From positions 186,001 to 250,000 of the forward strand of contig JALGAS010000011.1 in assembly GCA_023078685.1 (NCBI GenBank): a DNA stretch of 64,000 nt, read 5' to 3'. The first letter of the stretch is position 1. Every line of letters starts with the position of its first letter. Below the pieces are notes generated by a model, which was not told where the DNA came from, ran no database searches, and was given only the letters and a program-made list of their open reading frames with translations. Source of the DNA: Neopestalotiopsis rosae (taxonomy: Eukaryota; Ascomycota; Sordariomycetes; Amphisphaeriales; Sporocadaceae). A program made the position numbers and the translations under genes. Below, in pieces: positions 23,456-34,062 of this stretch.

Positions 23456-24130
23456 ATTGAATGATTACATTAATCCATGCACCAGTTTGAGAGTAGTAAG
23501 TGTGGACAAGGTTTCACACATTTAATATCTATTTCATCTCAAGATTGATGTCAGCTAGTATGCCATATTCCAGAGTGCCAATCATAAGTGTCTCACTGCT
23601 ACACTGCGACTTCGCAATAATCCCAGATTGTTGGACGCGTGATGAGCCAATACTGATAGGAGGTTGTCGGGAGTTACCCGACTAGAATTGCCCCATATGG
23701 AACCTAATGGTGGCCAAATTGGGTGCTGCTGGCTGTGCCGGAAGAGTCCGACTCCATGTCCGGTCCCATAATATGACCCCCAAGGACTCGATGTCAGTGG
23801 CTGTTAGCGCCGAATGGAGGAGTTTCGGGCGGGCATGAGCCGACGGATACAAGTGATAACTGATCCCTACAACAAACGTGCTCGACTGGCAAGTTGTAGG
23901 AGAAAAATCATGGATAGTTCTGCTACCCATTTTTCTTGCATGGCGTGATCGCTCTAGGCTGGTTACTTTCGTGGATTTGATAAACACTAGTAATCTTTGC
24001 GTACATGGATATTCAGGATTTGGAAAGGGATCTGGCATGAATTCAGACCTGAAATACTTCATTTTCGGTCCTGAAACTGTCTACAAGAGCTTTGCCGCTT
24101 CGACAGGTTGTTCTTGCTCAATCTCTCAAC
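23456..24130. promoter_or_regulatory. Divergent intergenic region, dipeptidase and permease
   Basis: A 675 nt region between the start codons of the M19 dipeptidase (minus) and the Dal5-family permease (plus). It must hold both promoters and could allow co-regulation. I found no unambiguous TATA element. Confidence 0.5.
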
Positions 24131-25821
24131 ATGGATCGGATTGATGATATTGAACGTACTTCATCTTCCGGGGGCAAGAAGGATCATGAGATCTCTTCCA
24201 CGCATCTCGGTGATGAGCCTGGCAAGAAATTGCCTCTTAGAAAAAGAATCGCATCAGTCATATGGGACTCGCTCGACAAATCGCCTAAAGAACGGAGGTT
24301 TATTGCAAAGATCGACTTTTGGATTTTGAGCTATTGCACCATCAGTTATTGGGGAAAGTATATGTGCCAACAAAATGTTTGTTCGCCGACGTGATCCCAA
24401 TGACTGCAGCTGAGACTGATGATACTCGCTACAGGTCACAAACGCCTATGTATCGGGCATGAAGGAGGATCTCAACATGTCCGGTAACGATTTGAACTTG
24501 CTGACCACGTATTGGAACATTGGCTATATCATCGGCCAGATACCGTCGCAATTGATTCTGACCAAGGTCCGGCCCTCGATTTGGCTGCCATCCCTGGAAC
24601 TCGCCTGGAGCTTCGTCGTCATGGGCATGGCCGGCGGTAAGAATGTGTCGACAATGTACGCTCTGAGGTTCGTCTCGGGAGTGTTTGAGGCGTCGGCGTA
24701 CCCGGGCATCATGACCCTGCTTGGCAACTGGTACACTCCGGCCGAGCTGGGGAAGCGAGCGAGCATCTTTCAGGCTTCTTCAAGTGCTGCACAAATGTTT
24801 TCGGGGTCAGTCATGAAGACTCATCTTGTAAAAGATGGCTGAACTGACAAGGAGTAGATACTTACAAGCGGCACTTTACGCGGGTATGAACGGGCGAGGT
24901 GGACTCGCAGCATGGCAGTGGCTCTTTATTTTCGATGGCATCATTGGTGTGCCCATCGGTATCTACGGATACTGGGCGATTCCAGATCAGTGCGTCTATT
25001 TTCCCTTTGATTGCTTCCTGACAAGACACACTCTCTAATTGAGCTTATCGCGCAGACCTACAACATCCAAGGCCTGGTGGCTCAAGACGAAGGACCGAGA
25101 AATGGCTATAGCCCGAATGGAGCGCGTGGGTCGGAAGCCGATGAAGCGTCTTACGTGGAAGATCGTGCGCAGTATCTTCACAGCATGGCCGCTCTACCTC
25201 TTCTGTGCCATCTTCATCTGTCACGTCTTGGGCATTCGCATCTATAGCTACATGAACCTGTGGTTAAAGGCGACCAAACTGTACACGACGGAAGAGGTCA
25301 ACATCATCCCCACGGCAGGCTACGGTTTGCAGATTCTGTTCACGGTCATGTATGCCTGGACATCCGACGCCACGGGCCTGCGCTGGCCCAGCATTATCGT
25401 GGCTTGCCTGGTGGCCATGATCGGCACCGTCATCCTGAGTGTATATCCGGAGCACAATATCTCGGCCATGATGGCCGGCTGGCTCCTGACATTTTGCGAA
25501 ACGGGTGCCGGCGCGCTCATCATCACTTGGATCAACGAAATATGCTCCCACTCGGCCGAACACCGGGCCATCATCATCGGCATGGTCGAGACAGCGGCTT
25601 ACACTTTCCAGGCCTGGGTGCCCTTGTTCGTCTACGACACCTCTGAGGCGCCCCATTTTCGCATCGGATACCAGATGGCCACCATGTTCTTTGCGCTGGA
25701 GATTGTCCTTGCGCTCGTCATCTTGTGGCTTAGTAGGAAACGGCCAGTGGTTGCTGAGGAATATCTCGGACAGGAACATGTGGGCACAGAACCATCTGCC
25801 ACAATGACGACAAACGCGTGA
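24131..25821 (+). CDS. MFS permease of the Dal5 (anion:cation symporter) family
   Basis: Twelve-helix transporter of 504 residues. Exons 24131-24376, 24435-24805, 24858-24989 and 25056-25821. Junctions rebuild family-typical strings: QQNVTNAYVSGMKEDLNM, FSGYLQAALYAGMNG and PDQPTTSKAWWL. The fold starts after a polar tail of about 70 residues, and RFVSGVFEASAYPG marks helix 4-5. Fungal members carry allantoate, ureidosuccinate, nicotinate, pantothenate or, as with yeast Dal5, dipeptides. The divergent dipeptidase gene favours a peptide-like substrate, which is inference. Donors GTTTGT and GTCAGT are slightly unusual but are fixed by frame and family conservation. Confidence 0.92.
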
Positions 25822-26479
25822 TCTTTGTAAATTCGATGTATACTGAAGTAACATCTAAGAGACTATTTACTATGGTAGAAAAGAAACCGACTTGCCAATG
25901 CTCCTTTGTGCGCACGGATTGGCATTACTTAATCAAGCTAACATTGCGGCAAGGTGGCACATCTCAAAGGCCTAGAGCCAGAAATGATATATCTGGTATT
26001 CATGATTGCGCCCCTCAAAGTAATGGGTGTAATTACGTCCTGGCTGTAAAGGATTTAACGTTGTGCAGTCACGTAGCTCCGTCGACCACACAACGGGCTT
26101 TTGCCGCCGTAGGCCTGGTCGAATTCATCGGTACAACAAAGCGATGCATCACTTGATGTGTCTGAATTCGTCTGCAGCCATGCTTTGAAGCCAAGCAACA
26201 ACCGTGGCGCAGGCGTGTCTTGATCCCTGCCCCCGTGCATCGCATCTGGGACTCTCCGTATACCCCACTTCTAAAGTGCTGTTCCTGTTCTGTCACTCAC
26301 CTCAACCTTATGATCTTTGCCCTGTATTGACTTTTTCTAATTTATATTGTTGCAATTCGACGTCCAGCGTTGGTATCAGATACTGGTGGCTTGGTCTGGA
26401 TGAAACTTATCCAGTACAACGCTCCCTAACATATAGAACATTGAGGTCTGCCGTCTGCTCTGAGCTCGAGCACGGCAAC
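25822..26479. other. Spacer; no gene seen
   Basis: A 660 nt stretch between the permease and the monooxygenase. No coding frame that I can support. Confidence 0.5.
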
Positions 26480-28059
26480 ATGGCACGAACTGCAGTCATT
26501 GTACGTCGCTACGAAGCGCCGGTTTATATCTGAATGCTTACTTTCAATAGGTTGGCGGCTCTTTAGCTGGATTGATGCATGGGATCCTCTTGAAGCGCCG
26601 AGGCGTGGATGTTGTCATGATTGAACAAGACCCCTCAACCGACAGAATTGGTAACGAGGCAGGCATCGGATTTTCGGAAAGCGTTGTCGAGTTTTTGAGG
26701 AAATTTGACGCCACAGGCGTACCTCTGTCGATTGATTGTCAAGCCTCTAAATTTGCCTGGAGCAAGAACCAGGACACATGGGTAGCGAAGGGCATGCGCA
26801 GCCTGTAAAACTGGTCGCTGATATACCGCGTTCTGCGAGCGAACTTTGATGACATGTCTTCCAGTGCATGTTCTAGGCCACCGGACCCTTTGCCTGGCGA
26901 TGGTAGGGTCGAATACCGCGTTGGCTACAAAGCCACGGACTTGGCTTTGATGGAAGACAGAGTTCGTTTATCTTTCGTCGATAATGTCAATCAGAAATAT
27001 GGATCAATTGAAGCCGACATGGTTATTGGTGCAGATGGTCTACATTCAACCGTCCGCCGCCTGGTAGGCGCATCAACTCCAGAACAGTACTCGGGCTATA
27101 TAACTTGGCGTGGCACGGTTCCAGAAGCCCAAGTAACTCGTGCTACAGCCAGTTACTTCCGAGATACCGTTGGCCTAAATTTCACGCCCGGTTCATACGC
27201 AGTAGTGTAAGTGTTTACATTAGCGATGGCTAGAGGACCAACACGCTTACACGAAAATAGATATCCTATTCCAACGGATGATGGCAAGATCACTCATGGC
27301 GAGCGACTCCTCAATATTGTTGTATACTACAATGTAGAGGACGGCTCGCGGGAGACGAAGGAGATTTTTACCGACTCCAACGGACGGTACCATCAAAACG
27401 CCGTTCCCGAAGGGCTCGTCCGAGGCGAGGTTCTCAATCCCATTCTTCAGGCAATTTCTACTAGAATGGCACCGCCTTTCGCAGAACTGGTCGCTCAAGT
27501 GAAGAACCCTTTCATCACCAAGATTATAGACTCTTTAGGCACCGCTGCGAGTTTTCACAAAGGTCGCGTCCTTTTGGTTGGAGATGCTTTGTCAACCGCT
27601 CGGCCGCACATCGCCAAGGCTACTGAACAGGCTGCTTTCCACTGTCTCTTGCTCGAGAAGTTGCTGGACGGGGCGATGACGCAAAAGGCGTGGGACAGCC
27701 AGGTCGCCACATATGCGGAACAAACGTGGCTTATTAGCAATATTCTTGGTGTCTTCGGACAAGGATCTACAATGCATTTTCTAAGATGTGTTTTGGCTTA
27801 TTTCATTTTCCTGATAAGAATCAAAGTTTTCCGTAGACACAAAAAATTAGAATACATAATTGTATATTATTCCCGATGTTTCATCTTATGTCTTCGCTTC
27901 ATATTAATGCAGCACTATTACTTGCCAGGAACGCACATGATCTTCCGTACGCCAAAAACCCGACCAGTGTGGAATAATGAATTCGCCAGTTTGTATACAT
28001 TGTTAACATTGAAGACAGTGACTCATGAACCCAAATCCCCAGAAACACAAAACAGTTGA
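26480..28059 (+). pseudogene. FAD-dependent monooxygenase gene with an in-frame stop
   Basis: Relative of salicylate-hydroxylase-type (class A) flavoprotein monooxygenases. Apparent exons 26480-26500, 26551-27206 and 27261-28059. The dinucleotide fold VGGSLAGLMHG, the GADGLHSTVRR motif and the LVGDAL motif that binds FAD ribityl/phosphate are all present. A TAA at 26806-26808 interrupts the frame between GMRSL and NWSLIYRVLRANFD, yet the same frame stays open and well conserved on both sides. GTAAAA at 26805 and TTCTAG ending at 26876 could act as a 72 nt intron that removes the stop without shifting frame, but it would also remove the conserved RANFD segment. The last 90 codons are AT-rich and unlike the family, so the C-terminus also seems eroded. 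Most likely a recent pseudogene; a sequencing error or rescue by splicing is possible. Confidence 0.7.
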
Positions 28060-28511
28060 TGGTCAGCCCGACCACTCTGCGTTGTTCTACACGGATGATT
28101 TAATATATGAGTCTTTCAGCTTGTATCCTAGCTGATAAAAGCCACCGTTGTGACGTGGGGCCCCTGAAGGATCTGGTATCCGCACTTGCCGTCTCGCCGG
28201 TGGGCTCCGTCAAGAAGGGTGCATTTCGTACGGATCTGGCATCATTTCTCTTCTTACATAGCACAAGACTTAACTCGGGCCGACCCATGCCTCGCTTATA
28301 CGATGGGTGCAAATCCACCCATAGGTGAACTAGTTTAGATCCATCTGGTTCCATACAGCAAAGCTTAATTCGCCCCGAGGACTTGTTCCGTCTGTGCCGT
28401 CAATAGGCATAGTGATGCTGGAGTATTTAATTCGCTACTTGAGCTAGTATTCCTCTTTCATGCCAGCTTCCAAATCTTCCTATTTCATCTCCCAAGCCTC
28501 ACCTCGTCACA
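28060..28511. other. Spacer; no gene seen
   Basis: A 450 nt stretch between the monooxygenase pseudogene and the small membrane protein gene. It contains the latter's promoter but no clear element. Confidence 0.4.
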
Positions 28512-29196
28512 ATGGCCCTATCCATTTTCGACTTTGATGCTCCGCGAAGACTGCCAGCACAGCCCAACCCAAACGCTGTTCGCGCCTACATTCGCTATTT
28601 GCTCATCACCAGGCAGGACACAACTCCCAAGTTCGCAGAGGAAGTCGCCCAAAAATGGCATCTAGGCCAGTCGCGTGATCTCTACAAGGCTTCTGCCAAG
28701 AGCCTAGTCAAGCTTTTCGGCCAGGACGTAGGCCCCATTTTATTTCGTCTGCTACACGAGGACATCTGGGCAGACTGGTGGAACTCCTACCAGGGACTGA
28801 TAGGATCAGGTATGGCTTCTGTGCCTTGAACGTGCATAGGATCAAATGGCTAATTCTTTGGAGGATGTCTGGCCGTGTCCGTTTCATTAGCAGTATGTTT
28901 CTTCATCAGTGTACTTAGAGCTTCAACCATACGAGAGGCCCGTGGTAAGTCACCTTTTCTCCATCCCACCGTAGCAGTATGACACTAACGATCGTTTCTG
29001 CGCTGTGGAAGACTGGCTGAGATATTTCTTTGCGGCGGCCGGCCCAATGACACTAGCTTCCATCCTGCAATGGCCAGATGGGTCGATGAAGCGGTTTTTT
29101 ATCATCATCAGTATGTTGTGCACTGGACTAGGCACGTTCTTTGGGGTCGTTGAGCTAGCAGATATGTATTCCGAGAGACGAGAAAAGCAGTCTTGA
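28512..29196 (+). CDS. Small membrane protein of unknown function
   Basis: Predicted protein of 187 residues. Exons 28512-28809, 28864-28944 and 29012-29196; all junctions keep frame, intron 1 has a CTAAT branch site, and the middle exon encodes exactly one hydrophobic helix (CLAVSVSLAVCFFISVL). A second helix pair covers FFAAAGPMTLASIL and FFIIISMLCTGLGTFFGVV. The N-terminal 100 residues are soluble and helical, with KSLVKLFGQDVGPILF. The tail is charged (SERREKQS). The match between exon boundaries and helices makes a real gene likely. I recognise no family. It sits directly beside the kinase-like relic in an accessory region. Confidence 0.65.
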
Positions 29197-29224
29197 CTTA
29201 AAGCAGCGAGTTGTACATAATACT

Positions 29225-29434
29225 TGTCGAACTCGGTCCGACCGAGTCAAACCTCTGCTAAATACAGTCCTTGCCGAGAATCCAGACGATGCACTGATTT
29301 GGAGTCAAGTTTATAACGCCGTTGCCGAATCTGCCCTACCTCCGCGACTCATAGCATCATTCCTCCAACAAACACCATGGGTTGACAGGATGTACGAAAG
29401 ATCAATCAATATTGTATGCTGTCAGTTCGCATAG
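29225..29434 (+). pseudogene. Relic of a fungal kinase-like gene (N-terminal fragment)
   Basis: An open frame with no start codon reads DRVKPLLNTVLAENPDDALI, then WSQVYNAVAESALPPRLIAS and FLQQTPW before losing similarity and stopping. The pattern (LLN.VL..NPDDA.IW..VY..V.E...PPR.I.S..QQTPW) is what I recall from the N-terminus of a large family of fungal protein-kinase-like proteins. No kinase domain follows, and the next gene starts on the other strand. It is best read as a truncated leftover. The family assignment is from memory and moderate. Confidence 0.45.
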
Positions 29435-29673
29435 CAGGGAGCGATATAATATCAATAGGCACGGATCGGAAGCGTCAGAACAGCCATCGCAGCTCCCTCC
29501 GATATTCCTTGCTTGCCTGTCACGAGAAGATAAAGGAAGAATAAGCTTTATATTGCGGCCGTAAAGTCTTGACGAGCTTGGTTCGTTGTGCGGGCACTTC
29601 AGGATCATGGTAGGTCTTGGGCAGTCTTGACCCTCAGGACGGTATTGAAGGTTTGCCATAACTTGCAAACCAT

Positions 29674-30693
29674 CTAATTATCGTCGTCCCAGTCTTCGTC
29701 CTCATCGTCAGATGGCAGGCCTTGCGCCCGCCTCTGCCGTCGCCGGATGAGCTGGTACCTAGTCGGCCGCTTCACGGCAGGCTCTGGACGCACGTATGGC
29801 TCGCCAAAATCAGCCGTATACTTTTCCATCGTGTTCGCTATGACGCTTGATCCAGCGCCTCGCATTCTGTACATCTCCTCGGCAGCTTGTTGAAGTCCTT
29901 GCTTGACCAGCACCTTGACAGGGGGGTAATCCAGCTCGTCTTCCTCATCCCGTTCCCGTTCATCGCGATCGAACCAAACGAAAAGGAACGTCGTCTTGTC
30001 GCCCGCCCATTTTTCCGCCGCCTTCTCCTCCTCCTCCTCATCAACATCCGTATTGTGCGCAGGTTCTATAACAACCAAGGAGTGTGCGTAGTTTTTTTGG
30101 TTTCCATCTGCGGAAGTGATGTTGAACCGCCAAATATGGAACTCACTCTCCTCCCCTTCTTGAGCACCACTCGCCTGATTCCGCGCTGCTATCTCGGATT
30201 GCTGGTGCGCAATGCAGGCCGAAACCAATTCTTCGCGGCTGGAGCCAGGGCGCACCGCCAACCCGTAGACATCTAATCGGTCGCGGAAATGATCATCGGC
30301 GTTATGGCGCGTCAGGAACGTTTTAGATTCGAGTAGCTCTGCCACGCGAGAAGTGGTTTCGGTGCGGTCGGTCTCCACGTCTCGACTGCTATCTATGGTA
30401 GGACACGGCAAATAGACTTGGAAACTGCCAAAAGGGGCTCTGAGGGTACCGTGCCTCTCTTCAGGCTGATCCGGGAAGCCGCGAGTGTATCGGTGCCATG
30501 CGACCGTGCAGGGCGTGCCGTCGTGGGTATTGATCGTCTCTGTGGCAACGTGAGAGCGGCGATATGGCCGCCTCATGCGCGGATTGTTTGCTCCCATGCC
30601 GCCGTTCTTGAAGTAGTACTCATCGAGCGCCTCCTTGTACTGCGCGAATGAGGTGAATGGGGGTGGAAGAGGATCTACGCTGCCTGGCGGCAT
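29674..30693 (-). CDS. Unknown acidic protein
   Basis: Single-exon gene for 339 residues. No signal peptide or membrane helix. The first 35 residues look like a helix (FAQYKEALDEYYFKNGG), followed by a basic stretch (PRMRRPYRRSHV). The middle is beta-like with FHIWRFNITSADG and TTFLFVWFDRDERERDEED. Two acidic runs occur: DVDEEEEEKAAEKW and the final DDEDEDWDDDN. An Arg-rich segment (RRRQRRAQG) near the end could be a nuclear localisation signal. I recognise no domain. The long open frame, good codon use and structured middle support a real gene. Confidence 0.75.
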   Translation of the reverse strand: MPPGSVDPLPPPFTSFAQYKEALDEYYFKNGGMGANNPRMRRPYRRSHVATETINTHDGTPCTVAWHRYTRGFPDQPEERHGTLRAPFGSFQVYLPCPTIDSSRDVETDRTETTSRVAELLESKTFLTRHNADDHFRDRLDVYGLAVRPGSSREELVSACIAHQQSEIAARNQASGAQEGEESEFHIWRFNITSADGNQKNYAHSLVVIEPAHNTDVDEEEEEKAAEKWAGDKTTFLFVWFDRDERERDEEDELDYPPVKVLVKQGLQQAAEEMYRMRGAGSSVIANTMEKYTADFGEPYVRPEPAVKRPTRYQLIRRRQRRAQGLPSDDEDEDWDDDN

Positions 30694-32286
30694 ATTTCGG
30701 ATGATGAAGATTGTGGTTTCTTTTCTTCCGCTTCAAGGAAATGTATTTGGTCAAGCGACCGGCGTTATATAAGATGAATAAATCGCGTTTGCGAGCGATG
30801 TCAACCGTGTACAGGAAAGTGCTCGAGCAGCTTCTGGACTACGTAGAACGGATTTTGTGAAGCTCGAGGGGCCGAGGCTAAGCCATTCTCGAAGTCGTAA
30901 TGATTTGAAATCCTCGTGGTATATTCTATTGAGATAAGCAGTATACTATGCGGTGTAAGTAACATTGATTCAAGTTTTTCAAGTCGGTCAACGCGATTGG
31001 ACACAGAATTCAGTCTATGTGCATTGATGAGACAGTGACTCGTGAGCCAAATCGACAAAAAGTCAAAAACATACAACACCGGGGATTCCCCAGCCGTCAC
31101 CGATCTGAGTACTAATCCAGCGGTTACTAGTTTATCTAGGGCAGAGCGGACGGGATGCCGAGTTCTCTAGTACCTATGGTCGTATGTGACGGTGATCAAG
31201 AATATCACAGAATATACCACAAACTCTAGTACCATCAAGTCCTCAAACACTAAATGGCCGGCCGAGGAGGGGAGCATTTAATGTTTAGTTTGGTAAGTAA
31301 TGGCGGATCTTGAGCGGCGTGATGGTTAAGCCACTATTGCATTCTAGGTGACATTATCCACCAATGCTATTTCTGCTCGTGGGTAAGGTCGAGCTTCGGA
31401 ATAATTTCATTAATGGCGTAGTCTTACCGCATGATATGATCGAATCCAATGTCTGTATTGGCATGTTGCTTGTCTTTTGGATAGCGCAATAGTTTTCCGC
31501 TGTATATCCCGCTCAATGTATCTAGCGAGCGACTTTGCAGCAATGAAGTCACAGGTTGTATGATCTTGGCCTTCCCACTCCGGACGACACCGCCCGGTAA
31601 TAGTAACAACTTGGGAACCCAAGCCTAATTGAACCCCGAAACCATTGCTGATGGTCCTCGAAAATCCGTAAATCGGATCCGAATTAATTTAAAGCCGTTC
31701 GATAGGGGTCCTGCCATATGGCCATGCGATCGTTGATGGGATGCACCCTCTCACGAACCACTTTGCACACAACCAAGACCACACGTGGTTGGCCCAATGC
31801 CACGGAACTAAATCAAGCAACTCACCTGAAGACAGATGCTGAGAGCCGCAACACCACCTTCCCGACACCGTAACCAGGTCGTAGCGTTCTCTATGATTCT
31901 TGGCATCACCACAATACAATCAGTGGTATCACGAGTATCTCTACCAACGCTGATTGAATAAAAGAAACAATTGGTTTATTCTTCTTAGTTGCTGAATCAT
32001 TTCTCCGCATTTTATTGTAGTGGCACTTGGATGTGGTTTCGGCGAGGTATATACCGTATCTGGCCAATGAGTAAGTGGAAGAGATGCCGGCCAAGTACGG
32101 TCAGTGAGTATGAAGCCAGAGGGGATCCGGGAATGCTAGATCCACGAGCGAGGATAAATGATCGTAAATGGTCCTTGAGTCGTGCAATACCGAGAGCTAA
32201 GCATTCTTGCAACGCACGACCAGTGTCCCCCGGGGCTCTTGAACAATAGCATATACCATGCACTTCCAAAGGTAGCTTCATCCCAT
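30694..32286. other. Divergent spacer; no gene supported
   Basis: A 1.6 kb stretch between the unknown acidic protein (minus) and the FG-GAP protein (plus). Minus-strand frames between 31400 and 31920 look slightly protein-like in alternating frames but could not be joined into a model or tied to a family. Confidence 0.45.
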
Positions 32287-33612
32287 ATGCCCATATGCCC
32301 AGCCTCAACGCATGAATTCTTACCTGACGTGACTAGCCTCGTATACTCTGTCCTGGCAGCAGTCCTGCCCGCCACGGCTCAAGCAAGCAGCGTCACTCTC
32401 GACAGACGTCAGGGCGCCAACACTCCCCGAACCAATGCCTCCATACCCGTAAAATCCCTCGGGACCCTGAGCCTGAGCCATGCCGGCTTCGCCGAGGTCA
32501 TCTCCCAGGGCGGGGAGAACGCCCTGTTCGTGTCCTCGTTTGCGCTCCTCGGCGACTCGGTCCACCGCATCAACGACATTGCGACCGTCGGCAGCGTCGG
32601 GCTGGGCCAGCTGACGCCCACCAAGATCGGGGGCAGCATCACATGGCCCAACGACATCACCGTCGCCCCCGCCGAGGTGTTTGGCACCGAGGGCGTGCTG
32701 GTCGGCGGCGGCTTCCTCGTCCCGACCAAGACCGACGGCGGCATCTACTACTCGGCCAACGGCGCCAGCGGCCGGTCGGCCAGCTGGGTCCAGCTCATTG
32801 AGCAGTCCGGGTGGTGGTACCACCGCGTGCTCTTTGCCGACATGGACGGCGACGGCGTGCTCGACATGGTGTCGTGCCGCGCGGACCAGCCCCTCATCGG
32901 CGCGACCAAGACCATGCTGGTCATCCTCAAGCCCAAGGACGCGTCGGCGCCGACGGGCGAGTGGGTCGAGACCGAGATCGGCGCCGGCTGCGACGCCCTC
33001 TTCACCGTGGCGGACCTCGACGGCGACGGCTTCCCCGAGGTCATCGCGCCGTCCTACTTCACCGAGAAGCTCAACATTTTCCACTCCAAGACGGGCTTCG
33101 CCGACCCGGCCGACGTGCAGACCATCACCATTGACGCCACCGTGGGCGCGGCCTTTGACACCCAGTACGTCGACATCAACGGCGACGGCGTCAAGGACCT
33201 GCTCGTGTCCAACCACCAGGGCGACGGCACCGGCGGCGTCTACGCCTACGAGGTGCCCGCCGACGTGACCCAGGTCAAGGGGTACACGCGCCACACGCTG
33301 GCGTCCGGCTTCCCCGTCACCCAGAGGGGCTTGCAACAGGCGGCGCCCGGCTCGCCGCGGGCCTTTTTCCCCACGCCCGAGAGCGAGGAGGCCGGGGTTC
33401 CGTACATTGTGCTGGCGGGCGATGCCGCGCAGAGGGCCTATGTGCTCATCCCGGGCGAGACGGAGTGGTCTTACAAGACCACCTACCTGCACGACTGCGG
33501 ATGCACCGTTGGTCAAGTGAGCGCTGCCGATGTCGACGGTGATGGGTATAGTGAAATCATCATTCCGTGTTACGACGACGGTGTGCTGGCTGCCTACACC
33601 TTTGCCACTTGA
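32287..33612 (+). CDS. Secreted FG-GAP/VCBS-repeat protein
   Basis: Protein of about 441 residues from ATG 32287; ATG 32182 would add 35 residues that do not look like a leader. A hydrophobic stretch (SLVYSVLAAVLPATAQA) about 20 residues in may be a signal peptide, so secretion is likely but the exact start is uncertain and an upstream exon cannot be excluded. The body is a beta-propeller with at least four calcium-binding loops: DMDGDGVLDMV, DLDGDGFPEVI, DINGDGVKDLLV and DVDGDGYSEIII. Fungal relatives are annotated as FG-GAP repeat or aldos-2-ulose dehydratase-like proteins; the latter activity is not proven by sequence. Third positions are almost all G/C, far above neighbouring genes, which also creates long chance frames on the opposite strand. 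Confidence 0.82.
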   Translation: MPICPASTHEFLPDVTSLVYSVLAAVLPATAQASSVTLDRRQGANTPRTNASIPVKSLGTLSLSHAGFAEVISQGGENALFVSSFALLGDSVHRINDIATVGSVGLGQLTPTKIGGSITWPNDITVAPAEVFGTEGVLVGGGFLVPTKTDGGIYYSANGASGRSASWVQLIEQSGWWYHRVLFADMDGDGVLDMVSCRADQPLIGATKTMLVILKPKDASAPTGEWVETEIGAGCDALFTVADLDGDGFPEVIAPSYFTEKLNIFHSKTGFADPADVQTITIDATVGAAFDTQYVDINGDGVKDLLVSNHQGDGTGGVYAYEVPADVTQVKGYTRHTLASGFPVTQRGLQQAAPGSPRAFFPTPESEEAGVPYIVLAGDAAQRAYVLIPGETEWSYKTTYLHDCGCTVGQVSAADVDGDGYSEIIIPCYDDGVLAAYTFAT

Positions 33613-33983
33613 GGGTTTATGGATAGAGCAGTACCGTCAATTCGAGTAATATTGTCAGTCTCACCGTCAAAGTGCTATCGAGCTTGTCGCCTCACAGCCG
33701 GATACAAGAGTCGATTGAAGAAGTGAGAACTTGGGGTTGTTTATGCTTGGATATAGGAAATCCAGAATTTAATACAACTGTATCGCCTCATGTCTGAAAG
33801 CGTTCTGTGAAGAATATATAATGGCTTCGGTTATCTTCTGGCTCATTCAAAAGCGCAAATGTGGATGCTTCATTCGTTCCGCGTCGAGCATTAGTAGAAA
33901 AGACGTGATTCTTCTGCTTGAGGAGGAAAAAAAAAGTTACAAAAAGGTAATTAGAAGACGAAAAAAAGGCAAAAGAATGATTT
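33613..33983. other. Spacer between FG-GAP gene and tRNA-Glu
   Basis: A 370 nt stretch with no gene seen. Runs of A on the plus strand next to 33961-33975 are T-runs on the minus strand and would end transcription of the tRNA by RNA polymerase III. Confidence 0.5.
33961..33967 (-). terminator. RNA polymerase III terminator of tRNA-Glu
   Basis: T-run on the minus strand about 17 nt downstream of the tRNA 3' end; a TTTT also occurs closer, near 33971-33974. Confidence 0.5.
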
Positions 33984-34062
33984 CTCCGACACGGGGAATC
34001 GAACCCCGGGCATGACGGATCAAGATGAGAGCGTCATATGTTAGCCACTACACCATATCGGA
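33984..34062 (-). tRNA. tRNA-Glu (anticodon CUC) with a 7-nt intron
   Basis: A 79 nt cloverleaf can be folded by hand on the minus strand. Acceptor TCCGATA pairs with TGTCGGA and G is the discriminator. D-stem GTGT/ACAT, anticodon stem TGACG/CGTCA, T-stem CGGGG/CCCCG with loop TTCGATT. The A box (TGGTGTAGTGG) and B box (GGTTCGATTCC) are intact. The anticodon loop is 14 nt; removing TCTTGAT (34019-34025) after position 37 leaves the normal seven-base loop CTCTCAC with anticodon CUC. The intron position is the canonical one. Confidence 0.93.

Noticed and set aside
10842..28059. Secondary-metabolite biosynthetic cluster (P450, peroxidase, two SDRs, dipeptidase, MFS, FAD monooxygenase)
   Set aside because: No polyketide synthase, peptide synthetase, terpene synthase, prenyltransferase or pathway-specific regulator is present, and spacers are long. 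A loose catabolic set is the safer reading.
31400..31920. Minus-strand protein-like segments (for example WEGQDHTTCDFIAAKSLARY)
   Set aside because: Segments lie in alternating frames, no splice model joins them and no family is recognised. Could be a relic but not supported.
32320..33516. 398-codon open frame opposite the FG-GAP gene
   Set aside because: Low-complexity Val/Gly/Ala-rich shadow of a gene with extreme third-position GC.
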